Source: Micromonospora okii
Lineage (GTDB): Bacteria > Actinomycetota > Actinomycetes > Mycobacteriales > Micromonosporaceae
NCBI RefSeq assembly: GCF_020884795.1
Contig: NZ_BBZF01000021.1
Span: 210,507 to 274,506, forward strand
Length of the DNA stretch: 64,000 nt
Reading direction: 5' to 3'
Of this stretch, positions 1 through 9,800 are shown piece after piece. The notes under the pieces are model-generated. The model saw only the letters and a program-made list of their open reading frames with translations, was not told where the DNA came from and did no database searches. How positions within the stretch are numbered: position 1 is the stretch's first letter; every line of letters begins with the position of its first letter. The position numbers and the translations under genes were made by a program.

Positions 1-3000
1 GCCGGGCGCGGTCCCGCGGTCGGCCAGCGCCCGCAGCCCGGTCAGCGTCTCCTCGCGGGACCCGGCCACCAGGACGGCGCGCTCGCCGAACACGGAGCGG
101 CCGGAGGCCAGCGCGCGGGCCACCCCGGCCGGCGGCACCTCGCCGGAGTCCTCGACGAACGCCGCGAGCCGCCCGGCCTGGCCCGCGAGGGCACCGGCGC
201 TGCGCGCCGAGACGACCAGCGGCACCACCGCGTCGGGGGCCTCGGCGGGGACGGGCCGCGCCTCCTCGGGGGGCGCCTCCTCGATGATGAGGTGCGCGTT
301 CGTGCCGCTGATGCCGAAGGAGGAGACGCCCGCCCGGCGCGGGCGGCCGTTGCGCGACCACTTCCGCGCCTCGGTCAGCAGTTCCACCTCGCCGACGGAC
401 CAGTCGACCTGGCTCGTGGGCCTGCTGACGTGCAGCGTCGGGGGCAGGACGTCGTGGCGCAGCGCCTGCACCATCTTGATCACGCCGGCGACGCCGGCCG
501 CCGACTGGGCGTGGCCGATGTTCGACTTGATCGAGCCCAGCCAGAGCGGGCTGCCGGGGTCGCGGCCCTGCCCGTAGGTCGCCAGCAGGGCCTGCACCTC
601 GATCGGGTCGCCCAGGGCGGTGCCCGTGCCGTGCCCCTCCACCACGTCCACGTCGGACGGGGTCAGGCCCGCGCCCGCGAGGGCCCGGCGGATCACCCGC
701 TGCTGCGCCGGGCCGTTGGGGGCGGTGAGGCCGTTGGACGCGCCGTCCTGGTTCACCGCGCTGCCGCGCAGCACGGCCAAGACCCGGTGGCCACGCTCCC
801 GCGCCACTGAGAGTCGTTCGAGGACGACCACGCCGACGCCCTCGGCCCAGCCGGTGCCGTCCGCGCCGTCCGCGTACGCCTTGCACCGCCCGTCGCCGGC
901 CAGGCCGCGCTGGCGGGAGAACGCCACGAAGGTGCCCGGCGTGGCCATGACGGTCACGCCGCCGGCCAGCGCCATCGAGCACTCGCCGGACCGCAGCGCC
1001 TGCGCGGCCAGGTGCATCGCCACCAGCGACGACGAGCAGGCCGTGTCGATCGTGACCGCCGGGCCCTCGAAGCCGAACACGTACGACACCCGGCCGGAGG
1101 CCACGCTCGACGCCCCGGCCGTGCTCGCGAAGCCCTCCAGCTCGGGCGCGGGGACGCCGATGCCGTACCCCTGGGCGGAGACCCCGGTGAAGACGCCGAC
1201 GTCGGTACCCTTCAGCGAGGCCGGGTCGATGCCCACCCCCTCCAGGGCCTCCCACGACGTCTCCAGCAGCAGCCGCTGCTGCGGGTCCATCGCGAGGGCC
1301 TCCCGGGGCGAGATCCCGAAGAACCCGGCGTCGAACAGCCCCGCGCCCTGGAGGAAGCCGCCCTGGCTGGTGTAGGAGGTGCCCCTGCGGTCGGGGTCCG
1401 GGTCGAAGAGGCCGTCGAGGTCCCAGCCCCGGTCCTCGGGGAAGGGCGACACGCCCTCGCGCCCCTCGAAGACCATCCGCCACAGGTCGTCCGGGTTCTC
1501 CACGCCGCCCGGCAGGCGGCACGCCATGCCCACGATCGCGATGGGCTCGTCGGGGGCGGCGACGGCGACGACCGCCGCCGGAGCGCCGGCCGCCGGCTCG
1601 CCCAGCTCGTCGCGCAGGTAGCGGGCGAGCGCCACCGGCGTGGGGTAGTCGAAGACCAGCGTCGCGGGCAGCTTCATCCCCGTCGCCTCGCGCAGCCGGT
1701 TGCGCAGCTCCACCGAGGTCAGCGAGTCGAAGCCGGCGTCCTTGAACGCCGCGTCCGGCCGTACGGCGTCCGCGCCGGAGTGCCCGAGCACGACCGCGAC
1801 CTGGCCGCGCACCAGGTCCAGCAGCAGCGCCTCCCGCTCGGCGGCCCCGAGACCGGCCAGCCGCCGGGCCAGCCCGCCGTCGCCCGCCGCCGCCGACCGC
1901 GCCTGCTGCCGACGCGGCCGGACCAGGTCGCGCAGCAGGTACGGGACGTTCGCGCGGCTCGCCCGCAGGTCCAGCTTGACCGGGACCAGCAGCGCCGGCC
2001 CGGACGCCACGGCGGCGTCGAAGAGCTCCATGCCCTCGGCGGGGGTCATCGCCAGGACGCCGCCCCGGCTCATCCGCGCCTGGTCGGCGCCGCCCAGGTG
2101 CGCGGTCATGCCGTCGGTCTGGTCCCACAGGCCCCAGGCCAGCGACACGCCCGGCAGTCCGGCGGCCCGACGCCGGGCGACCGCCGCGTCGAGGAAGGCG
2201 TTGGCCGCCGCGTAGTTGCCCTGGCCGGCGGAGCCGAACACGCCGGACGCGGAGGAGAAGATGACGAACGCGCGCAGGTCCAGGCCCCGGGTCAGCTCGT
2301 CCAGGTGGCGGACCGCGTCGACCTTCGGCGCGAACACGGTGGCCAGCCGCTCGGGGGTCAGCGCCCCGATCACGCCGTCGTCCAGCACGCCCGCCGTGTG
2401 CACCACGCCCGTCGGGCGGTGCTCGGCCAGCAGGGCCGCCGTCTGGTCGCGGTCCGACACGTCGCACGCGACGACCGACACCGCCGCGCCCTGCCCGGTC
2501 AGCTCGGCGACCAGCTCCGGCGCGCCGTCGGCGGCCGGGCCGCGCCGGCTGGCGAGGACCAGCCGCCGCACGCCGTGCCGGGAGACGAGGTGCCGCGCGA
2601 CCAGGGCGCCCAGCGATCCGGTGCCGCCGGTGACCAGGACGGTGTCCTCGGGGCCGAACGCGGCCGGGGTGTCGCCGGCCGGCTCGGTGGTACGCGCCAG
2701 CCGGGGAGCCGACAGCGTGGTGCCCCGCACCGCGACCTGGGGTTCGCCGCTGGCCAGCACCGCGCCCAGCACCGCCTCCGGCCCGTCGACAGCGGCGGGG
2801 TCCAGGTCCAGCAGGACGATCCGGTCCGGGTTCTCGGCCTGCGCGGAACGCACCAGGCCCCACACCGCCGCCGCACCCGGATCGACCACCGCGCCGTCAC
2901 CGGCGGGCACCGCGCCCCGGGTCACCACCACCAGCCGCGACTCCTCCGGCCCGGCGGCCAGCCACGCCTGCACGACGCCCAGCACCCGCGCGGTGACGGC

Positions 3001-6000
3001 CAGCGCGTCGTCTCCGCCGGCCGCCTCCAGCACCGCCGCCGTGGGCGCGTCGCCGGCCAGCGCCGCGACGTCGTCGACGGTGGCCACCGGCACCCACGAG
3101 GGCGCGGCCCCGCCGGCGGTCGTGGGCAGGGCGCTCCAGTCCACGCGGAACAGCGCGTCCCGGATGCCCGCCGCCGAGGTGTCCAGCCGCTCGGTGGAGA
3201 CCGGCCGGGACACCAGCGAGCCGACCGACACCACGGGGCCGCCGGTCTCGTCCGCCGCCTCCACCGAGATGGCGCTGGGCCCGTCGGCCACCAGCCGCAC
3301 GCGCAGCGCGGACGCGCCCGCCGCGTGCAGCGCCGTCCCGTTCCACGCGAACGGCAGCACCGGCGGCCCGGCCTCCTCCGCCGTGGCGGTGCCGAGCATG
3401 CCCGCGTGCAGGGCGGCGTCGAGCAGCGCGGGGTGGATGCCGAACCGGCCGGCCTCCGCGCGGTGCTCCTCGGGCAGCGCGACCTCGGCGAAGACCTCCT
3501 CGCCGCGCCGCCACACCGCCCGCAGCCCCTGGAACGACGGCCCGTACGCGTAGCCGCGCTCCACCAGGTCGGCGTAGAAGCTGTCGATCTCGACCGGCTG
3601 GGCGCCCGGCGGCGGCCAGGCGGCGAAGTCGAACCCGGAGCCGGGCGCGGCCGGCGCGTCCGACAGCAGGCCCGTGGCGTGCCGGGTCCAGTCGTCGCCG
3701 TCGCCGTCGCGCTGGGAGTAGACGTCGACCGTGCGCGCCCCGGTCTCCCCCGGGCCGCCCACCGCCACCAGCACCCGCACCCCGCCGCGCTCCGGGACGG
3801 CCAGCGGGGCCTCGATCACCAGCTCGTCCAGGACCGGGCAGCCGACCTCGTCGCCCGCGCGGACCGCCAGCTCCACCAGCCCGGTGCCCGCGACGAGCAC
3901 CGCGCCGCCGATCTCGTGGTCGGCGAGCCAGGGGTGGGTGCGCAGCGACAGCAGCGAGGTGAACACCAGCCCGTCGGAGTGCGGCAGCCGCACGACCGCG
4001 CCGAGCAGCGGGTGGTCGGCGGCCGACTGCCCCAGCGACGCCGCGTCCGCCGCCGAGTCGCCGGGCGGCAGCCAGTAGTTCCGGCGGTCGAAGGCGTACG
4101 TGGGCAGGTCCACGTGCCCGGTCACGGGCGGCAGCAGGGCGGCCCAGTCGACGGCGACGCCGCGCACGAACAGCTCGGCCACCGACGCCAGCACCGACCG
4201 CTCCTCCGGGCGACCGTCGCGCAGCGCTGGCACGCACGTCACCTCGGTGCCGGCCGCCGCCGCCGACTCCGCCACCATCGCGGTCAGCGCCGCGCCGGGG
4301 CCCAGCTCCACGAAGAGCGACCCGCCGTGCGCCACCGCCGCCGCGACCCCGTCGGCGAACCGCACCGGCCGCCGCGCGTTCTCCACCCAGTAGCGTGGAT
4401 CGGCCAGCTCACCCGGCCCGGCCAACCGCCCGGTCACGGTGGAGACCACCGCAATCGACGGCTCCCCCCAGGCCACGTCCGCCAGCTCCGCCGCGAACTC
4501 GGCCAGCATCGGCTCCATCCGCGCCGAGTGGAACGCGTGCGACACCACCAACCGCTTCGCCTTGTGCCCCCGCCCCCGCAGCTCCTCCGCCGCCGCCAGC
4601 ACCGCCTCCTCGTCACCCGAGAGCACCACCGACGCCGGACCGTTGACCGCCGCGACCTCCACACCCCCGCCCAGCAGCCCCGCGACCTCCGCCTCCGTCA
4701 CGGCCACCGCCACCATCGCCCCACCCGGCGGCAACGCCTGCATCAACCGACCCCGCGCCGCCACCACCCGCGCCGCATCCCCCAACGACAACACCCCGGC
4801 CGCATACGCCGCCGAAATCTCACCGATCGAGTGCCCCACCACCACATCCGGCCGCACACCCCACGACGACACCAACCGGAACAGAGCAGACTCCACCGCG
4901 AACAACCCCGCCTGCGTGAACACCGTCAGATTCACGAGGTCACCGCTGCGCGGCGCCCGCCCCAACACCACATCCGCCACCGGGTGATCCACCCACCCCG
5001 CAAGACACTCATCCAGCAGCCCACACGCCTCGTCGAACGCCGCCGCGAACACCGGATACCGGTCGTACAACCCACGACCCATCCCCACCCGCTGCGAACC
5101 CTGCCCCGGAAACACCCACACGACCCTGCCCGCCCCGGCCGTACCGGTGACCAGGTTGGGCGCGGTCGCGCCGGTCGCCAGCGCCTCCAGCCCGGCCAGG
5201 GCCTCCCCGGCCGAGTCCACGAGCACCACGGCGCGCTCGCCGAGCAGCGCCCGTTCGGTCAGCAGCGCCCCGGCCACGCGCGCCAGCGGCGCGCCGTCGG
5301 CCGCCAGGAACGACGCGAGCCGGCCCGCCTGCGCGGCCAGGGAGGCCGGGCTGCCGGCCGACACGACCAGCGGCAGCACGCCGGTGGGCGTCGGCGTCGG
5401 GGTCGGCGCGTCCTCGTCGGCGGGGGCCTCCTCGATGATCAGGTGGGCGTTGGTACCGCTGATGCCGAATCCGGACACCCCGGCCCGGCGCGGGCGGCCG
5501 TCGCGCGGCCAGTCCCGCGCCTCGGTCAGCAGTTCGACCGCGCCGGCGGACCAGTCGACCTGCGGTGTCGGCTCGTCCACGTGCAGGGTGGGCGGCAGGA
5601 CCCCGTGCCGCAGGGCCTGCACCATCTTGATCACGCCGGCCACGCCGGCGGCGGCCTGGGTGTGCCCGATGTTCGACTTGATCGAGCCCAGCCAGAGCGG
5701 ACGCCCCGGCTCCCGCCCCTGCCCGTAGGTCGCCAGGAGGGCCTGCGCCTCGATCGGGTCGCCCAGGGCGGTGCCCGTGCCGTGGGCCTCCACGGCGTCC
5801 ACGTCGGACGGCACCAGGCCCGCGCCGGCCAGGGCCTTGCGGATCACCCGCTGCTGCGCCGGGCCGTTCGGCGCGGTCAGGCCGTTGGACGCGCCGTCCT
5901 GGTTCACCGCGCTGCCGCGCAACACGGCCAGGATGCGGTGGCCGCGCTCCCGCGCCACCGAGAGTCGTTCGAGGACGACCACGCCGACGCCCTCGGACCA

Positions 6001-6789
6001 GCCGGTGCCGTCGGCGGCGGCGGCGAACGCCTTGCTCCGCCCGTCGGCGGCCAGCACCCGCTGCCGGGAGAACGCCACGAAGGTGCCCGGCGTCGGCATC
6101 ACGGTCGCGCCGCCGGCCAGGGCCATCGAGCACTCCCCCAGCCGCAGCGCCTGCGCCGCCAGGTGGATGGCGACCAGCGACGACGAGCAGGCCGTGTCGA
6201 TCGTGATGGCCGGGCCCTCCAACCCGAGGGTGTACGACACCCGGCCCGACGCCACGCTCGACGCCGAACCCGTGCCCGCGAAGCCCTCCAGCTCCGGGGT
6301 GATCGAGCCCGCCCCGTAGCCCTGGGTGAACACGCCGGAGAAGACCCCGACGTCGGTGCCCTTGAGCGACAGCGGGTCGACCCCGGCGTCCTCCAGCGCC
6401 TCCCACGACGTCTCCAGCAGCAGCCGGTGCTGCGGGTCCATGACGAGGGCCTCGCGCGGCGAGATGCCGAAGAACCCGGCGTCGAACTGCCCCGCGCCCT
6501 GGAGGAAGCCGCCCTGGCTCGTGTAGGACGTGCCGGGGCTGTCCGGGTCGGGGTCGAAGAGGCCGTCGAGGTCCCAGCCCCGGTCGTCGGGGAAGTCGGA
6601 GAGGGCGTCGACCCCGCCGGCCACGAGACGCCACAGCTCCTCCGGGGAGGAGACGCCCCCCGGGAACCGGCACGCCATGCCCACGACGGCGAGCGGCTCG
6701 TCCGCGTGCCGCGAGCCCTGCTGCTTGAGGGTGTGCAGCTCGGCCGTGACGCGCTTGAGGTACTTGAGGAGTCTATCGTCCGTGGTCAT
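1..6789 (-). CDS. rifE: Type I modular PKS, RifE-like (modules 9 and 10; cut by the left window edge)
   Basis: About 2263 residues are visible. The 3' part, including most of AT10 and the rest of module 10, lies before position 1. The ATG at 6787-6789 opens a short docking helix, then module 9: KS9 (DTACSSS near residue 200), AT9 (GHSIGE near 653, HAFH near 753, so malonyl-CoA type), DH9 (near 958), KR9 (TGGTGSLG near 1386, LDD motif, catalytic Tyr near 1525), ACP9 (GFDSL near 1688). KS10 follows (DTACSSS near 1919) and then the start of AT10. The malonyl AT here and methylmalonyl ATs in modules 3-8 match RifE of rifamycin synthase, where modules 9 and 10 install the ansa-chain diene. DH9 has Ala for Pro in HxxxGxxxxP but keeps the catalytic His and the Asp of LLDAALH. 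AT9 has a different codon style from its surroundings. A 53-bp gap to rifD suggests one transcript. The product would hand the chain to an amide synthase (RifF) that is not in the window. Confidence 0.9.
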   Translation of the reverse strand, partial: MTTDDRLLKYLKRVTAELHTLKQQGSRHADEPLAVVGMACRFPGGVSSPEELWRLVAGGVDALSDFPDDRGWDLDGLFDPDPDSPGTSYTSQGGFLQGAGQFDAGFFGISPREALVMDPQHRLLLETSWEALEDAGVDPLSLKGTDVGVFSGVFTQGYGAGSITPELEGFAGTGSASSVASGRVSYTLGLEGPAITIDTACSSSLVAIHLAAQALRLGECSMALAGGATVMPTPGTFVAFSRQRVLAADGRSKAFAAAADGTGWSEGVGVVVLERLSVARERGHRILAVLRGSAVNQDGASNGLTAPNGPAQQRVIRKALAGAGLVPSDVDAVEAHGTGTALGDPIEAQALLATYGQGREPGRPLWLGSIKSNIGHTQAAAGVAGVIKMVQALRHGVLPPTLHVDEPTPQVDWSAGAVELLTEARDWPRDGRPRRAGVSGFGISGTNAHLIIEEAPADEDAPTPTPTPTGVLPLVVSAGSPASLAAQAGRLASFLAADGAPLARVAGALLTERALLGERAVVLVDSAGEALAGLEALATGATAPNLVTGTAGAGRVVWVFPGQGSQRVGMGRGLYDRYPVFAAAFDEACGLLDECLAGWVDHPVADVVLGRAPRSGDLVNLTVFTQAGLFAVESALFRLVSSWGVRPDVVVGHSIGEISAAYAAGVLSLGDAARVVAARGRLMQALPPGGAMVAVAVTEAEVAGLLGGGVEVAAVNGPASVVLSGDEEAVLAAAEELRGRGHKAKRLVVSHAFHSARMEPMLAEFAAELADVAWGEPSIAVVSTVTGRLAGPGELADPRYWVENARRPVRFADGVAAAVAHGGSLFVELGPGAALTAMVAESAAAAGTEVTCVPALRDGRPEERSVLASVAELFVRGVAVDWAALLPPVTGHVDLPTYAFDRRNYWLPPGDSAADAASLGQSAADHPLLGAVVRLPHSDGLVFTSLLSLRTHPWLADHEIGGAVLVAGTGLVELAVRAGDEVGCPVLDELVIEAPLAVPERGGVRVLVAVGGPGETGARTVDVYSQRDGDGDDWTRHATGLLSDAPAAPGSGFDFAAWPPPGAQPVEIDSFYADLVERGYAYGPSFQGLRAVWRRGEEVFAEVALPEEHRAEAGRFGIHPALLDAALHAGMLGTATAEEAGPPVLPFAWNGTALHAAGASALRVRLVADGPSAISVEAADETGGPVVSVGSLVSRPVSTERLDTSAAGIRDALFRVDWSALPTTAGGAAPSWVPVATVDDVAALAGDAPTAAVLEAAGGDDALAVTARVLGVVQAWLAAGPEESRLVVVTRGAVPAGDGAVVDPGAAAVWGLVRSAQAENPDRIVLLDLDPAAVDGPEAVLGAVLASGEPQVAVRGTTLSAPRLARTTEPAGDTPAAFGPEDTVLVTGGTGSLGALVARHLVSRHGVRRLVLASRRGPAADGAPELVAELTGQGAAVSVVACDVSDRDQTAALLAEHRPTGVVHTAGVLDDGVIGALTPERLATVFAPKVDAVRHLDELTRGLDLRAFVIFSSASGVFGSAGQGNYAAANAFLDAAVARRRAAGLPGVSLAWGLWDQTDGMTAHLGGADQARMSRGGVLAMTPAEGMELFDAAVASGPALLVPVKLDLRASRANVPYLLRDLVRPRRQQARSAAAGDGGLARRLAGLGAAEREALLLDLVRGQVAVVLGHSGADAVRPDAAFKDAGFDSLTSVELRNRLREATGMKLPATLVFDYPTPVALARYLRDELGEPAAGAPAAVVAVAAPDEPIAIVGMACRLPGGVENPDDLWRMVFEGREGVSPFPEDRGWDLDGLFDPDPDRRGTSYTSQGGFLQGAGLFDAGFFGISPREALAMDPQQRLLLETSWEALEGVGIDPASLKGTDVGVFTGVSAQGYGIGVPAPELEGFASTAGASSVASGRVSYVFGFEGPAVTIDTACSSSLVAMHLAAQALRSGECSMALAGGVTVMATPGTFVAFSRQRGLAGDGRCKAYADGADGTGWAEGVGVVVLERLSVARERGHRVLAVLRGSAVNQDGASNGLTAPNGPAQQRVIRRALAGAGLTPSDVDVVEGHGTGTALGDPIEVQALLATYGQGRDPGSPLWLGSIKSNIGHAQSAAGVAGVIKMVQALRHDVLPPTLHVSRPTSQVDWSVGEVELLTEARKWSRNGRPRRAGVSSFGISGTNAHLIIEEAPPEEARPVPAEAPDAVVPLVVSARSAGALAGQAGRLAAFVEDSGEVPPAGVARALASGRSVFGERAVLVAGSREETLTGLRALADRGTAPG

Positions 6790-6842
6790 TCTCGTCAGTC
6801 CTCACGAAGGTCTTGATGGGGGCGGGACGCCTCGGGTCGGGG

Positions 6843-9800
6843 TCAGCCGAGCCCGAGCTCCGCGTCGATGAAGTCGAGGACCTCGTCGGCGGACGCGGAG
6901 TCGAGCTGCTCCGCGACCGTGGTGCCGTCCGCCTGCTCGCGGACTCCGTTGCACTTGGCCACCAGGCCCTGTAGGCGCAGCGTGATGGCGGATCGCGCGG
7001 ACTCGTCGAGGGCCAGGCTGCCGATCAGCGACTCGACGTCGGCGATCCGGGCGTTCACCCGGGACAGCGGATCGCCGCCGGCCCCGAGCTCGTCGCGCAG
7101 GTGCCGGGCGAGGACCAGCGGGGTGGGGTGGTCGAAGACGAGCGTGGCGGGCAGCTTCAGCCCGGTCGCCTCGCGCAGCCGGTTGCGCAGCTCCACCGAG
7201 GTCAGCGAGTCGAACCCGGCCTCCTTGAACGCCCCGTCGGGCCGTACGGCCGCCGGGTCGGAGTGGCCGAGCACGACCGCGACCTGGCCGCGCACCAGGT
7301 CCAGCAGCAGCGTCTCCTGCTCCTCGGGGCCGAGCCCGGCGAGCCGGCGGGCCAGGCCGCCGTCGTCGCCGGACGCCGCCCGCGCCTGCTGCCGCCCGGC
7401 CCGGACCAGGCCGCGCAGCAGGTGCGGCACCGCGCCGCCGGCCCGCACCTCCCGCAGGTCGAGCTTGACCGGCACCAGCAGGGCCTGGTCGGCGGCGAGG
7501 GCGGCGTCGAACAGCTCCATGCCCTCCGTGGCCGTCATGGGCCGCACGCCGCCCCGGCTCATCCGCGCCTGGTCCGCCCCGCCGAGGTGGGCGGTCATGC
7601 CCGTGGCCTGCTCCCACAGGCCCCACGCGAGCGACAGCCCGGGCAGGCCGGCCGCCCGGCGGTTCGCCATCGCCGCGTCGAGGAAGGCGTTCGCCGCCGC
7701 GTAGTTGCCCTGGCCGGGGGAGCCGAACACGCCCGAGCCGGAGGAGAACACCACGAACGCGTCGAGGTCGCGGTCGCGGGTCAGCTCGTCCAGCAGCGGC
7801 ACCGCGTCGACCTTGGGGGCGAACACGGTGGCCAGCCGCCCGGGGGTCAGCGCCCCGATCACGCCGTCGTCCAGCACGCCCGCCGTGTGCACGACGGCGG
7901 TCGGGGGGTGCGCGGCCAGCAGGGCCGCCACCTGGTCGCGGTCGGTGGCGTCGCAGGCGACGACGGAGACCGCCGCGCCCCGGTCGGTCAGCTCGCCGAC
8001 CAGGTCCGCGATGCCCTCGGCGGCCGGGCCGCGCCGGCTGGCCAGCACGAGACGCCGCACGCCGTGGCGGGCGACCAGGTGCCGGGCCACCACCGCCCCG
8101 AGCACGCCCGCGCCGGAGACCAGGACCGTGGAGTCGGGGCGGAAGACAACGGGCACGTCCGGCGCCCGGTCGTCGGCGCGGGCGAGGCGCGGGACGAGCA
8201 GGGCCGCGCCACGCGCGGCGACCTGCGGTTCCCCGCTGGCCAGCACCGCGCCCAGCACCGCCTCCGGCCCGTCGACGGCGGCGGGGTCCAGGTCCAGCAG
8301 GACGATCCGGTCCGGGTTCTCGGCCTGCGCGGAACGCACCAGACCCCACACCGCCGCCGCGCCCGGGTCGACCACCGCGCCGTCACCGGCGGGCACCGCC
8401 CCCCGGGTCACGACCACCAGCCGCGACTCCTGCGGCCCGTCCAGCCAGGTCTGCACGTCGGCCAGCACCCGCGAGGTCGCGGCCAGCGCGTCGTCGCCGC
8501 CGGCCACCTCCAGGATCTCGGCGTCGACCGGGGCGGGGGCCACCGCCGGGGCGGGCAGTTCGGTCCACTCCACGCGGAACAGCGAGTCACGGGGCCGCGT
8601 CGTCGCGGCGAGCTTCGCCACGGCCACCGGCCGGGACGCGACGGAGTCGACGGTCAGCACCGGGCCGCCGGCCGCGTCCGCCGCCTCCAGCGCCACGGTG
8701 CCGGCCGCGCGGGGCGTCAGCCGCACGCGCAGCGCCGGGGCGCCCCCGGCGTGCAGCGCCAGCCCGGCCCAGTCCAGCGGCAGCCGGGGCCCGTCCGCGT
8801 CGTCCCCGGCGTCGGGCAGGACCGGCTGCACGGCCGCGTCCAGCAGGGCGGGGTGGATGCCGTACGCGGCGGCGTCCGCACGGTGCTCCTCGGGCAGGGC
8901 GACCTCGGCGAAGACCTCCTCGCCCCGCCGCCACACCGCCCGCACCCCCCGGAACGCGGGCCCGTACGCGTGGCCGCGCTCGGCCAGCTCCGGGTAGAGG
9001 TCGTCGGCCTCGACCGGCTGGGCGCCCGGCGGCGGCCAGGCCGTGAAGTCGAACTCCGGCGTCGGCGCGGGCGCGGCGGAGAGCGTGCCGGTGGCGTGCC
9101 GCGTCCAGGCGTCCCCGCCGTCGTCGGGCTGGGAGTACACCTCCACGGCGCGGACCCCGCCGTCGTCGGGTGCGCCCACCGCGACCTGGACGCGCACGCC
9201 GCCGTGCTCGGGCACGACCAGCGGGGCCTCCGTGACGAGTTCGTCCAGCGTCGGGCAGCCCACCTCGTCGCCGGCGCGCACCGCCAGCTCGACCAGGACG
9301 CCGGCGGGCAGGAGCAGCGCGCCGCCGACCGCGTGGTCGGCCAGCCACGGGTGGGACCGCAGCGACAGGCGGGCGGTGCAGACCAGTTCCTGCGAGCGGG
9401 GCAGCGCGACCGTCGCGCCCAGCAGCGGGTGATCCGCCGCGGACTGGCCCAGCGACGCCGCGTCGGTCGCGGACTCCTCGGTCTGGAGCCAGAAGTGCTG
9501 GTGGTCGAACGCGTAGGTCGGCAGGTCCGGGTGCCCGGCCACGGGCGGCAGGACGCCGGCCCAGTCGACCGCGACGCCCCGGACGAAGAGCTCGGCCACG
9601 GAGGTCAGGAACCGGCGCGGGCCCCCGTCGTCGCGGCGCAGCGTGCCGGTCACCACCGCGTCGTCGGCGGTCTCGCTGATCGGCTGGACGAGCACCGGGT
9701 GGGCGCTGACCTCCACGAACACCCGGTGTCCCGCCGCGAGCAGGCCGGCCACCGCCGGGCCGAAGCGGACCTGGTGGCGCAGGTTGCGGTACCAGTAGTC

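Noticed and set aside
1012..6816. Plus-strand open frame of about 1930 codons opposite rifE
   Set aside because: Low-complexity antisense frame. The minus strand carries clear KS, AT, DH, KR and ACP motifs throughout.
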